Below are positions 36,455-49,100 of a DNA stretch of 64,000 bases, one piece after another. The stretch is from the NCBI RefSeq assembly GCF_964355755.1, contig NC_092680.1, forward strand, positions 20,747,001 to 20,811,000. Direction: 5' to 3'. Source of the stretch: Antedon mediterranea (Eukaryota; Echinodermata; Crinoidea; Comatulida; Antedonidae). Numbering within the stretch: position 1 is the stretch's first letter; every line of letters starts with the position of its first letter. The notes under the pieces are model-generated. The model did no database searches. It worked only from the letters and a program-made list of their open reading frames with translations, and was not told the DNA's origin. Made by a program: the position numbers and the translations under genes.

Positions 36455-36989
36455 TTCCAGTTATTTTCTTTTAAAAAGCTTTTATTTGAAACTGACAACG
36501 ATTACATCAATAAATTATACACGTTAGAAGCATTCTGTATCTATAAGTAAAGATTATAAGTCTACTAGAAAAAGATAAAAAAAATACCTTGTTGAAAAGT
36601 GGATTTTTATTTTTTCCTTGTAAATAGATGATTTTGAATATAACTTGTATTGTAAATGGAGATATATGCTTTGTAATTGTTTATTAAAAAATTGTTAATT
36701 TAAAATATGTTTCGTAAATAGATGCTTTGAAAAAAAAGGTAATTTGTGGAAATATGTTTTGTAAATAGAATTGATGAGTAAATAAAACTTATGTTAAAGG
36801 GTGAAAAATAGTATTTTATAGAAAAGAGAGAAATGCATTGTTAAATATATGTTTGATTAAAACAAATGCAATTAGTAGAAAATATGAATTTTTTAGATAT
36901 AATAACCAATGAGCAGACAGTACTGTTTGGATCTTATTATATCTCGTGATTGCAGCTCAGGTTTTGAAATGATACTATGTACAGTACCA

Positions 36990-37432
36990 CAGAACTAACT
37001 AACAAGCCTGTTAGTGGCGATGATTTGCTGAACTAACTAACTAACTAACCAGCCTGTTAATGGCGAAGATGATTCGCTGAACTAACTAACTAACAAGCCT
37101 GTTAGTGGCGATGATTTGCTGAACTAACTAACTAACCAGCCTGTTAATGGCGAAGATGATTCGCTGAACTAACTAACTAACCAGCCTGTTAGTGGCGAAG
37201 ATGATTCGCTGAACTAACTAACTAACCAGCCTGTTATGGTGATGATTCGCTGACCTAACTAACTAACCAGCCTGTTTAGTGGCAATGATTCGCTGAACTA
37301 ACTAACTAACCAGCCTGTTAGTGGTGATGATTCGCTGAACTAACTAACAAACCAGCCTGTTATTAGTGGCAATGATTCGCTGAACTAACTAACAAACCAG
37401 CCTGTTATTAGTGGCAATGATTCGCTGTTGGT
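36990..37432. repeat. ~45-bp minisatellite, ~10 copies
   Basis: Imperfect units of 40-48 bp built of CTAACTAACCAGCCTGTTA and GTGGCGAAGATGATTCGCTG. Length varies by CTAA steps and small deletions. The array follows 0.5 kb of AT-rich unique sequence after the 64-bp array. Confidence 0.9.
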
Positions 37433-37470
37433 CTGGAACGAAATTAAGAATAAAGAATACACAATACCTG

Positions 37471-37677
37471 TATAGGCTGAGTCAGTTATGTGGGACATTG
37501 TACACTGATTATGAACACAAAGAGTGCACAAACTCAATGTATAGGCTGAGTCAGTTATGTGGGACATTGTACACTGATTATGAACATAAAGAGTGCACAA
37601 ACTCAATGTATAGGCTGAGTCAGTTATGTGGGACATTGTACACTGATTATGAACACAAAAAGTGCACAAACTCAATG
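37471..37677. repeat. 69-bp x 3 tandem repeat
   Basis: Three near-perfect 69-bp units starting TATAGGCTGAGTCAGTTATG at 37471, 37540 and 37609. Both strands are open across the array because 69 is a multiple of three. No gene is inferred. Confidence 0.93.
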
Positions 37678-37689
37678 AGCGTGCTATGC

Positions 37690-38985
37690 AAAGTACAAAT
37701 TAAGCATAGATAGCCTATATATAAATCCAAAGCCAAATTTGTACAGATAAAACATAGAATGGGACAAACCCAGATGAGATGTTAAAATGGATGGATTTAT
37801 TTAACATAAAATGGGTTACTAGATAATCTGTATTAAGAAATGTATACGAGTATAAATTATGTATGTAGATGATGTAAAAAAAGAATTATGTTACTAAGGA
37901 AAATAATAAGTTTGTGTTTTAATCGAAAATGAGTTTTAAAAATGATATGTATAAAAAGAGGAATGCAATATTAGTAGAATTTACAAGTTAAACAGATGAA
38001 AAAATAATGGAAAGAGTAATATGTAAAGAAAGGAATACAACTTTAAAAAAATTGTATGTAATGTAAACAGATAAAAACAAATATTGTAAATAGAATAATA
38101 GAATAATATATATAGTGTATAGAAATGAAAATGTGTTTAGAGACAAATATATATGTAAAGAGGAGCACGTATATGGAAATAAAAGTGGGAAGAACCCACA
38201 TAAAATAAAATTTACTGTAAAATGTAAAATTTTAATTTCTAAGTTTTAAAAGGGTTATGGAGATATGGCCATTTGGTCGCCATTTTGAACTTGGGGCTGT
38301 TACCATGGTTACGGGATTGTGAAAATGTGTTACCTAGCATTTTTGGTATCCTAGCACCATAATAAAGTGAAATCAAGTGAAATCTCACTTTGGGCATTAA
38401 AATCCTACGGAAATACACGAGGACCCTGAATATTAGGACGAAACGTACGACATAAGCACAACGCAATTGACCAATGACAAGCATTGGAGTAATCAAAAAT
38501 AATCATTTCATTTCATTTATTTATTTGACCAACAAAGTGACATAATATACAATGTATAAAGATGAATTGGTCAGGAACTGCTAAAGTAATTAATACTATG
38601 TAACTAAGAGTCAGCAGTCCCATGATCTTAACTAAAATAAATATATAATATATAATAAATAAAGTAAAAAGCTGTGAGTAGGCCTATACAGACAAAAAGA
38701 ACAAATATGATATACAAAAAAATTGAATTAAATATACAAAAAAAAAAGAATTAAAGAAAATTATCATGAAGGAAAGAGTCAAAAGATGATAAAAGATGAG
38801 GAAAAGATTCAGTAACATTGGGGCTTGCGTTGCGTCCTAGTTGGAACCCTACTGTACATCGCTAAAAATATTAATTTCCTCTCATAGAGTTAGTGCGCAC
38901 GCTATACGAATAATGTGAGTGTGATTTTTACATTTTACCAATGAAAGTGTGGGAGCATCAATCGCCTCTTTGATCTCTAGAAAGC
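37690..38985. other. Gene-free stretch with a LINE-like tail
   Basis: Mostly AT-rich non-coding sequence. At about 38510 the motif CATTTCATTTATTTATTTGA starts a block up to about 38760 that looks like the 3' end of a non-LTR element read on the minus strand. No supported gene. Confidence 0.4.
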
Positions 38986-38991
38986 TGCAAG

Positions 38992-39192
38992 ATGGCTTCT
39001 GTAGCAGCAGCAGCACGAATATCGGCTGCACAACTTTGTGTCTGCACAATGCAAAAACTTTTCTACGGATCTCCTCCATGTGGTAGTACCTACCTTATCC
39101 TATCTGTCTCATGCAGTTCCGTAGAATTTAGATTGAGTAACAGTAGTTACTGTTCCATTCTATCTTATAGAAGATACCATGAAGAGTTTTAA
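38992..39192 (+). other. Possible orphan first exon or short ORF
   Basis: A 66-codon frame begins MASVAAAARISAAQLC after AAGATGG, a good translation-start context. Ala/Arg-rich starts like this resemble mitochondrial presequences, and a possible donor (TGTG|GTAGTA) lies at about 39079. No downstream exon is recognised, so it may be chance. Confidence 0.2.
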
Positions 39193-39589
39193 CACGAAAT
39201 GTCTGATTTCATGGGTAGATTGTTAAGCGTCGGTAGTTATTTCCGGGTGTGTTAATCCCTTTGCAACAAAGAATGCACAACACACCGCTTGTGTCAAGCT
39301 AGCCGACAATAAGCCAGCCGACAATAAGCCAGCCCACTTTTATTTTTTCCAGCCGACAATAACTAACCTACACCTTTCATTCTTTCGGTAAATAAATCGT
39401 CATGCTGACGAAACTGGCATTATCTACTTATTATATACGGAGAGCCATTTATGCATTTAAACTTTTAAAATAAAAATAGTACTACGGTGTAGGGCCTAAC
39501 TGCTCCAGTGGATCCAATTTGGCACAGCGGGAGCACAGTGAAAAGTCACTAAAGTGTAATATCTTTTCGATGTACACTATGCTCCATTG

Positions 39590-40980
39590 GACTCAATTTG
39601 ATCACACTATTTTACTTTCAAATCTCTTTAACTAATGGTATCCTGGCATTACTCTTGACCTATTCAAAGACTATCTGTCCAATCGACTTACATACAGTAT
39701 ATCAACAATGTTCTGATTTTAAAACCTATTGTTTGTGGTGTAGGCCTACTTCAAGGGTCTGTATTAGGTTTTTTAGGTGTTAAGCATACACAATTTCTTG
39801 GAGTACAAATAGACGAAAAACTAACCTTAAAAACCCATATTAAAGAAATCGAAACTAAAATTTCTAAAAAATATTGGAATTTTATATCGTCTAATTCCCT
39901 TTACTTATCCAAACAAATCCTTTGCATTATTTATTGTTCACTTATTTTACCTTTTATTTCTTACTCCAATCTTGTCTCGTCAAACAACTATATTTCAAAC
40001 CTCAACAATATTATGTTTAATCTCCAAAAAAAAAACCCATTCGCCTCATCTCTGGTGCATCACGCCTAGATCACACGAGTGTGCTTTTCTCTTATTAGTT
40101 AGTTTATAGAAGAAAGAGAGATTCTCTGATCCAAGTATTTAAAATACTGAAAGGATTCGGTAAATTGGACATTGAAACCTTTTTTAATATGTCAACTATC
40201 CATTATACTAGAGGTCATTCTTTCAAACTATGAAGCCGCGGGTCAAAACTAAATGGGGATCAAATAATTTTGGAGCAAGAGTTGGAACGCCGCTTGCCGA
40301 GAGTTGTTGTAGAGTCAAAGTCATTGAATCAGTTTAAGTCTAATTTGAAAGAACACTGAAAAACCACCACCAGAAGTTTCAGCCGTATGTAAGAGATTTG
40401 TAATTCCAGAGAGGCGAATAAGCAATTTGCTTTAGCCTTAATTTCAAGCTAATTATCTTAAATCGTTAACTGAACAACATCAATATATCCTCCAACAATG
40501 CACTCGTCAATTGTCTACTTCCCACTAAAATTGCTTGCAGCTTCATAAAAACAATAACATCATAGCGTGATCTTCTTGTAACTTACCAAATTAACATTAT
40601 GCAACATAATATCCGTTATTATTAGCACCAAATTATATAATGATCTCCCTGACAAAATTATGATACCTTCAAAAAAATATTTTCTTTTAAATTAAAAAAA
40701 AAAAGGAGTAACACATTTATTTGGTTTTCTGTGATTCCATAGTATAAACATGGTCTTGTCTTGTTGAGTGCTTTTCTTGTTTGTCCTATTTTCTTTATGC
40801 ATGTTAAATTAAACATAAACATGATTGCAACTTCTTTGTTTTCTTTTTCTTAACTAGCTACCCGTCACAAGTTTGTTTGGACGGAGACCTTCAAATGTTG
40901 TTACTTCCTGGGTTTTGCCTCTTTATTATTTATATTTGTATTATGTTACCTTGAAAGAGAAAAAGAAATAGAAATAATAT
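39590..40980 (+). mobile_element. Decayed non-LTR (LINE) retrotransposon, 3' half
   Basis: Reading through several frameshifts, the plus strand shows LLQGSVLGF (reverse transcriptase box like PQGSVLGP). After an internal deletion it shows QFLGVQIDEKLTLKTHIKE with ISKKYWNFI, then IQVFKILKGFGKLDIETFF and YTRGHSFKL. These are the thumb and C-terminal words of LINE ORF2 proteins. Many stops are present, so it is dead. A 3' UTR-like region runs to about 40980. Confidence 0.75.
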
Positions 40981-41201
40981 TTTTATTTGATTTGGCGCCA
41001 GTCGAGAGTGATATAAAACATAATTCAAGTCAGTAAATTTTGATATGTGTTCATGTGTTTATTGTTAATACACCGTGCTCCAGTAGTGAACCCTATTTGG
41101 TGCCAGTGGACCACAATGAAATGGTCACATACAAAACACATCGAGAATAAATACTTTTCGAATACAAAAATGTTTCAAATTTGTTGGTATAATGTATATA
41201 A

Positions 41202-41600
41202 TAGACCAGCTTCAGATTGGTTCCACCACCCACCCGAAAAGGGCATTTGACACAATGTGTGTATATATTATAGACCAGCTTTAGATCTAGCTGGTGCCAC
41301 CCGAAAAGGACATTACAGTAATGACACAATGTTTGTATATATTATAGACCAGCTTCAGATCTAGCCGGTGCCACCCGGAAAGGACATTACAGTAATGACA
41401 CAATGTTTGTATATATTATAGACCAGCTTTAGATCCAGCTGGTGCCACCAGGAAAGGACATTACAGTAATGACACAATGTTTGTATATACTATAGACCAG
41501 CTTCAGATCTAGCTGGTGCCAACCGAAAAGGACATTCCAATAATGACACAATGTTTGTATATATTATAGACCAGCTTTAGATCTAGGACATACAGTAATG
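41202..41600. repeat. ~74-bp minisatellite, 6 copies
   Basis: Units begin TAGACCAGCTTCAGATCTAG and contain GACATTACAGTAATGACACA. Starts at 41202, 41271, 41345, 41419, 41493 and 41567 give periods of 69 then 74 bp. Confidence 0.92.
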
Positions 41601-41609
41601 ACACAATGT

Positions 41610-42356
41610 TTTCTTGAGTCCTATATATTATTATGTGTGAACAGGAAAGTTCAGGTAAACGTTTCAGGTACCCAAAACAAAAAAAAAAGTGTAAAAAATA
41701 GATCCAGAAATTAAAAGAAAGAAAAATAAATAAATCAAAATCAATGTTTTTGTTGTTGAAAACTTTCTAATGGTACTCTAATGGGTTGTGTAGAATTACC
41801 ATCAGCATCTTGGAAATACTACTCAAGTTAAGGATCAGGGTGGATTTGAGGTTTGTAGAAATTATTTTCTAGTCAGGGCTGTGCTTTTTTTTTCAGTCAG
41901 GGTTGCGTAAGTTAGGTTTACTCGTTGGCTCCTACTGTAATCGTCGTTGGAAGATACATAAGCATATCACGGAGGCATTCGAGAGAGACTACTGTCTCAG
42001 AATTATATTGCTGACTGCAACTGCAGAATGACGTAAACAAACATATGCATGTCTATGACAATAAACTACATGGTTACATTCAGTTTATACTCATCGTATG
42101 ATATTGTTAAATTGTGTTGTACGAGATTTAGTATACAGTAAACAAGGCAAAACCATTTTAAATTCAATAAAACTCTATGGCACTATCTATGATGATGATA
42201 AAACAATACATCTGCATTTTTTACAGTTCAGTGTATAACTTAATTCTTAAATTCCATATTTTGGTGATTTTTTTAGCTCTATCTGTACCTATTCGGCCTA
42301 TACGATACGATATAAATACATCTGAATATATTAATTACAATTCTATTTACAATTCT
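41610..42356. other. Gene-free stretch
   Basis: Between the 74-bp array and ROCO fragment C I see AT-rich unique sequence with no exon, inverted repeat or array. Confidence 0.4.
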
Positions 42357-43625
42357 GACATTTCACTGGATGTTGTTTTTGTCTGAGATCCTTCAGATGA
42401 TTCTGTACAAAGACAAAACAAGAAATTAACATTTTAATAATTTTAACAAACAATATATTATGACACAAACAATGGAAATAAAATAATAAAATTAGGCCTA
42501 GCATAATTATTGAGTAAATACTGGGAAACAGAAAGTTCTACTGCCAGCAATAGACTGAATTTAATATATAGCATGCAGGCGTCGTGCCATCAGAGAAGAA
42601 GATTACGGTAGCTTATTGCCGATTGTTTTAGTGTTTAGTGATGAATATATAGCATGCAGGCGTCGTGCCATCAGAGAAGAAGATTACGATAGCTTATTGC
42701 CGATTGTTTTAGTGTTTAGTGATGAATATATAGCATGCAGGCGTCGTGCCATCAGAGAAGAAGATTACGGTAGCTTATTGCCGATTGTTTTAGTGTTTAG
42801 TGATGAATATATAGCATGCAGGCGTCGTGCCATCAGAGAAGAAGATTACGGTAGCTTATTGCCGATTGTTTTAGTGTTTAGTGATGAATATATAGCATGC
42901 AGGCGTCGTGCCATCAGAGAAGAAGATTACGGTAGCTTATTGCCGATTGTTTTAGTGTTCAGTGATGAATATATAGCATGCAGGCGTCGTGCCATCAGAG
43001 AAGAAGATTACGGTAGCTTATTGCCGATTGTTTTAGTGTTCAGTGATGAATATATAGCATGCAGGCGTCGTGCCATCAGAGAAGAAGATTACGGTAGCTT
43101 ATTGCCGATTGTTTTAGTGTTCAGTGATGAATATATAGCATGCAGGCGTCGTGCCATCAGAGAAGAAGATTACGATAGCTTATTGCCGATTGTTTTAGTG
43201 TTCAGTGATGAATATATAGCATGCAGGCGTCGTGCCATCAGAGAAGAAGATTACGATAGCTTATTGCCGATTGTTTTAGTGTTCAGTGATGAATATATAG
43301 CATGCAGGCGTCGTGCCATCAGAGAAGAAAATTACGATAGCTTATTGCCGATTGTTTTAGTGTTCAGTGATGAATATATAGCATGCAGGCGTCGTGCCAT
43401 CAGAGAAGAAGATTACGGTAGCTTATTGCCGATTGTTTGTGTTTAGAATACTGATGATGAAACAATTGAGATTTAATCAAGATGAGTTAATGGTGAAACA
43501 AACATGAACTTACCTGTTGCAAAAAGCGCTTGACATGAGCAGTATTCATAGCCTTCTTTCTTCCACATGGAACAGAATCCTTTTGCAAACACTTGTCAAG
43601 ATCAATTAAGTGATGGTGGTCATAT
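42357..43625 (-). pseudogene. ROCO fragment C (two exon remnants around a satellite)
   Basis: 43625-43514 reads HHLIDLDKCLQKDSVPCGRK and TAHVKRFLQQ|GTAAG, equal to the Cys/His-rich exon of copies A and B. 42402-42357 reads ESSEGSQTKTTSSEM-like, the first ~46 bp of the DED-a exon, with its acceptor and matching intron. In copy A a linker exon lies between these two exons; here an 81-bp minisatellite occupies that interval. It is a relic of a third copy or of a rearranged copy B. Confidence 0.75.
42565..43437. repeat. 81-bp minisatellite, ~11 copies
   Basis: Unit starts ATATAGCATGCAGGCGTCGT and ends with GTTTTAGTGTTTAGTGATGA. Changes are few (TTT/TTC, GGT/GAT and one GAT/AAT). The plus frame is open for 276 codons only because 81 is a multiple of three. 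The array contains no in-frame ATG start, and the minus frames all have stops. Confidence 0.95.
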
Positions 43626-44038
43626 ACATTACAATTACAACAATCAATTCCCATGAACTTGTATTGCAAACATGCTTAGGCCTAATTTATCTCATAACGA
43701 TCTCTATGCTTGTCTGAAGTTTGAATGTACTGCTGATAAACTTGCTATTATTGAATTCCGCGCAGCGGCACTTAATTGTAATTTAAAAAATCAAAACCCC
43801 GCAAAATGCTCTGTTGTGCCATCCACTTTTGAAGACGCGTGTGTGCGCGCGTTGCTGAATCAATTCTTGTTATATAAAGGTATATATATATAAATCGAAG
43901 TACTGTTGTAAGTTACAGTAGGCCCTACTTTGTAAAATCTCGAGTGCGCAGGGCTATTTATAAGAACAAGCATACCCAAGTTTCTTTTGATGATTCACCT
44001 GCTTGTGTGTTATAATATTATAGGGAGAAATACGTGTG

Positions 44039-44156
44039 TACTGTCGCACTTTATAGTAATCGTCGCACTTTGTAATACCTGTCGATATTTGTAACAAAAC
44101 TATCCTATACTTTGTAATATTACAAAGTACGATGATTATTACAAAGTGCGACAGTA
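44039..44156. mobile_element. Short inverted-repeat (MITE-like) hairpin
   Basis: TACTGTCGCACTTTATAGTA at the left is matched, reversed, by TACTGTCGCACTTTGTAATA at the right, and the GTCGCACTTTGTAAT word recurs inside. The whole 118-bp unit could fold on itself. No target duplication is clear. Confidence 0.6.
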
Positions 44157-44790
44157 GGCTTACGTACGTCCTGGTGTCTTCAAACTGACATGTTTACTCA
44201 ATATAACAATTAAAACATTTGAAAATTACTAGCATTCAGATTCTAATTTATTAAAATGTATCATTCTGTATGGACTAAACTAATAATTCACTACAGTATA
44301 TTTTATATGAAATATGTCTTTAAATATACATATAAACACAATCACTTTAAATTTGATGAAATCTTAGTAGCAAACTCAAACATATAAAAGCATAATAAAA
44401 AATAAATATATAGTAATAAAAAATACATACTTTAACATTAGGAGTAAAAAAAAAAATAGTTTTTTATTTACATACATAAGATGATATGCCAGTTTTCATA
44501 ACAAATTTCTGTTAATTCTTTGTAATAGACAAATAAAGATACTATGACTATGACTACATAGAGATCCAATGAGATAATCTTAAATACAAAACTACTATGG
44601 TACAATGTTGTAATAAAGGGAAAATGTAGAATCAATTGTGGTCTGATTGTTGTGATTTCCAGTTCTATTTCTGTAGCATATTTATATATATTACTCAATG
44701 GTTGGTCAAGTTATGATTGGGCCTGGGTGCTAAACTACACTTTTCATCTCTTAATTTCAATGTGGTGACTTCTGGGTGCTTTAAACAGAA

Positions 44791-45346
44791 AATAACCTAT
44801 AGTTACAATACCAACTGTCAATTACCAAATAACCTATAGATACAATACCAACTGTCAATTACCAAATAACCTATAGTTAAAATACCAACTGTCAATTACC
44901 AAATAACCTATAGATACAATACCAACTGTCAATTACCAAATAACCTATAGATAAAATACCAACTGTCAATTACCAAATAAGCTATAGATAAAATACCAAC
45001 TGTCAATTACCAAATAACCTATAGATACAATACCAACTGTCAATTACCAAATAACCTATAGTTAAAATACCAACTGTCAATTACCAAATAACCTATAGAT
45101 ACAATACCAACTGTCAATTACCAAATAACCTATAGTTACAATACCAACTGTCAATTACCAAATAACCTATAGATAAAATACCAACTGTCAATTACCAAAT
45201 AACCTATAGTTACAATACCAACTGTCAATTACCAAATAACCTATAGTTACAATACCAACTGTCAATTACCAAATAACCTATAGTTACAATACCAACTGTC
45301 AATTACCAAATAACCTATAGATACAATACCAACTGTCAATTACCAA
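44791..45346. repeat. 37-bp minisatellite, ~15 copies, 3' of ROCO copy B
   Basis: Unit AATACCAACTGTCAATTACC plus AAATAACCTATAGATAC with A/T variants (GATAC, GTTAC, GATAA, GTTAA). The matching site downstream of ROCO copy A (14731-14768) has one unit. Confidence 0.96.
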
Positions 45347-45660
45347 GCCAATTTGGTCTAAATAAAAAACCTCTACTTTCACCTATATACAATATTTATA
45401 ACAACATAATATCAATTATCAGGGTATAATGCCTCTACCTTTTGATTACGTAGGCCTCTATGTCCACACACAATCTGCACAGAAGTATATAGAGAATTAT
45501 GGAGTGGAGAAGATATGCCAACTCTTTAGACAGCAAATCTTCAAAAGGTTGTCTGGAAATTATAAAAATAAGAACAAAACAAGTCAACTACTTGATATGT
45601 GGTTAACCATTGCTGTATTTCCCTAAACTACCGTTATTTTGGTAATACTTCAAATCGGGT

Positions 45661-46187
45661 CTATTCTAACTTTTCTGCAGCAACAGTCATATTATTCTTT
45701 TTCAAATGTTCGATAAATGACAGCAACCTGTCTTCCCTTAGGATGCCTCTCTGTTCAAGATCTAGAATCACAATCCACTGGTTTTCACGTTGTTTCCTAG
45801 AAACATTATTTAGATGGATGAGCGTTGTTACATTGTCTTGGGAAAGCGTATTGCCGAAATCTATCAACTTCTGTCGGTACGTTGTAACAGTTGTTACATG
45901 ATGATCGGATTCATCGAACGCGTTCTTCAGATATTTGTTATCCTCAAGAGCACCTTTGGTACCGGTGACATTGATGATATCGATAAGAACTTTAAAGTTG
46001 GTTACGTGAAGATGACCAGCCTTTTTCAATAAATTAAACAACTCCATGGTGGTGTCAGCCTTCTGTAGAGCATTGTAAGGCGTTATCAGATCTTTGCACA
46101 ACACCTTCAGCATATCAAGTGAGTCATGCTCATCATACCAATTCGATACTTGTACCAACATTGTTTGAAATTTCTCCTTTGATGATT
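45661..46187 (-). CDS. ROCO copy B: terminal DED-like exon (DED-b)
   Basis: Begins ESSKEKFQTML, then LKVLCKDLITPYNAL, TTMELFNLLKKAG and FKVLIDIINVTGTKGAL, a death-effector-like helix pattern. A second unit follows (YRQKLIDFGNTLSQDNVTTL, then ILDLEQRGILREDRLLSFI) and ends VAAEKLE-stop. Two tandem death folds are likely. Distant similarity makes DED versus another death-fold class uncertain. Confidence 0.68.
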
Positions 46188-49100
46188 CTTTAAAAAAGCA
46201 ATGAATAAGTAAAAACACAATATTTTTTCTAAAATATAATAGTTAATTATATCTCAACCGTAATAGTAATAGTAAATAATAATTGTTGACTATTTTTTAT
46301 TTTTTAAAGGTATTCAGTTAAAATATATACAATAATTATGTACAATATGTATTATATGGATGGAAATTAGAAGAAAATAATATTAAATGTCTGGTGTTTT
46401 TAAATTTTCTTTTTAATAACACATGTATATTGCACCAATAATATTAATGCTCAGTATATCACTGGGTGGTTTAGAGTTTCTTATATGCCTATTAATATAT
46501 AAATATAAACATAGTTACCTCCAAATGCCCTTGACAAAGACTCTGACACTGACTCTGGCTGTAACATTGGCTCTGGCTCTGACACTGACTCTGGCTGTAA
46601 CATTGGCTCTGGCTCTGACACTGACTCTGGCTGTAACATTGGCTCTGACACTGACTCTGGCTGTAACATTGGCTCTGACTCTGACACTGACTCTGGCTGT
46701 AACATTGGCTCTGGCTCTGACACTGACTCTGGCTGTAACATTGGCTCTGGCTCTGACACTGACTCTGGCTGTAACATTGGCTCTGACTCTGACACTGACT
46801 CTGGCTGTAACATTGGCTCTGACTCTGACACTGACTCTGGCTGTAACAGTGGCTCTGGCTCTGACACTGACTCTGGCTGTAACATTAGCTCTGGCTCTGA
46901 CACTGACTCTGGCTGTAACATTGGCTCTGGCTCTGACACTGACTCTGGCTGTAACATTGGCTCTGGCTCTGACACTGACTGTAACATTGGCTCTGAAGTT
47001 GGATTTGAATAATTATAATAAGTAAATATAAGAATATGTAAAAAAAGGAAAGAAAATTGCATAATATAATAATGACAATAATTATGATGAAGTAATTTGT
47101 ATGACAACGAGCAAGTACAGACTTACCGGTCAAAAAAAATCGCTTGATATGAGCAGTATTCATATTCGTCCTTCTTCCACATGGAACAGAATCATTTTTC
47201 AAACACTTGTCAAGATCAATTAAGTGATACTCTTTTGGGTTACAAGCAGTGCATAACACACGTAGATTGTAGCCAATGCCCTCGTAGATATTGCAAACAG
47301 TTTTCAGTTGCTCCTTTAAATAGCTTAGTACCTAAAACATAAGATTGATGTGTTTACAGTATTTATAGATTTATATTACATATTACAGGATAAGTTTGTA
47401 CATAACACATAGATTGTAGCCAATGCCCTCATATATATTACAAATAGTTCTCAGTTGCTCCTTTAAATAGCTTAGTACCTAAAACAAAGATTGATGTGTT
47501 TACAGTATTTATATGACAGGATAAGTGGATTACCTCCATGCAAACACTTGGTTCTGGTTTAAATATCAACTTGGTTTTTTTTCCATCACCTACTATAGAC
47601 TGCACAACTTCAGTCCTGCGCAATATTTCAAGCTGCCAAAAAACAAAATGTATTCATTAACAAATGTAATAGCCCATCCTCTGATTTTATACTCTATACA
47701 CATTTGAACATATTTGCATGGTAGGGGCATGGTGATCAGATTAAAATGTTATATATACTATTGTTACCTAAATGTTATGCTTTTTCTTTAAATAAAAATG
47801 TTATAGAACAAATAGTAATCAAATTCATACCTTTAATGCATGTGGTTTTTCCTTTTCATGGTAAATTCTGACAGAGCCTAAACTGACAGTGTGATTACTA
47901 AATTTGAAATCACTACGATTACGGAACACTTCTGAATCATCACTACCCTTTTCAGTCATCAATTCCAGGAATGCAACAACCAACGTGTTGTACACAGCAT
48001 CAGGAAGAAAGTCTGTCGGAGTCAGATAAATTGATACCGTTTGTGTGTCATCTGCTTTGACTTTCAGAAAGTCTTTTTTGTCAACTTTCATTCGGCAGGG
48101 AACCAGGAATACCCGATTACCTTCTTCAATTCCCTGTTAATTTAAACATCACAATTACACATAAATTGGTATAAGTGATTAGTAAGAGCTTAATCAAAGA
48201 AACGATTAAAAGTTTATAGTTATTTACCAACCTTTGTCTTCTCAAAGAGCAAACGAAAAACTTTCATCAATTCTACAAAGACATCAAAGAGATCTTCATC
48301 TTCGTTTCTCCACAAATAACATAGTAACTTTTCCTCAAGAACTCCTTCATTACTAAGCTTTTCCCATAGCATCTGTAATTGCTTCCGATCTTCTGCTTTC
48401 TTCTGTGTACAAAACACACAGTAAAATAGATGTTATAGACCTACTGATGAGTTAAAGCAACCAATATAATACCAAGTTTCAAAAACTACATTAAACAGGG
48501 TCATATTATTTTACTCATGTGAAATCTAGTATAATATATAATATTCCATGCCTATATATACCTACCACTTTAATAGTTGGTGTAACTACTGTGATAACTT
48601 TTGTCAAAATTTTAATCATCCAGAGAAGATTTGTTATCACAATGTTTCTTAATTTCTCATTAGTGCCGGTATACAAGATTATTCCAGTGTCATTCAGATA
48701 CATTATCACAGTGGTGAGTACATGTTTGGATATATTACATTGAGTTGCTATCTCAGATACCTTTAAAACACAAATGACATTTTAATAAAATGCTATTATA
48801 CTAAATTATCTGACAAACAAATTTAGCATTAGTAAATACAGTAACAATGTTTTCTCCCAACTACAAGTCATATTATGCTTACATCAGGGAGTCTTATTTT
48901 ACAACTAACTGGCTTCCATTAACTATTTGGGAATCTATTCGTTTTCATTTATTCGTTTATTCGTTTTGTTTATTCAATAAATATTCTCCACATATATTAA
49001 AAATACATACGAATAATACATATAAATAATAATAAAAAGTGAAGTACAGAGAGATTAGCCTATAGGAAGGTTAGCCTATACAAAGAGTCAAGTTTACTGT

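Noticed and set aside
37385-37713. ORFs on both strands with CGTLYTDYEHKE-type repeats
   Set aside because: Produced by the 69-bp x 3 repeat; equal openness on both strands argues against coding.
42616-43446. 276-codon plus-strand repeat ORF
   Set aside because: 81-bp minisatellite with no in-frame ATG in the array and no supporting exon. It lies in the interval between two minus-strand ROCO exon remnants.
43672-43893. 73-codon plus-strand ORF
   Set aside because: No splice context, no family resemblance and next to a decayed ROCO fragment; likely chance.
45429-45626. 65-codon plus-strand ORF beginning MPLPFDYVGL
   Set aside because: The matching sequence downstream of copy A is broken by indels after about 20 codons, so the frame is not conserved. 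It lies in the 3' flank of the minus-strand ROCO gene.
46423-47025. Leu/Thr/Ala-rich hydrophobic ORF on the plus strand
   Set aside because: Antisense of the linker exon of ROCO copy B, for the same reason.
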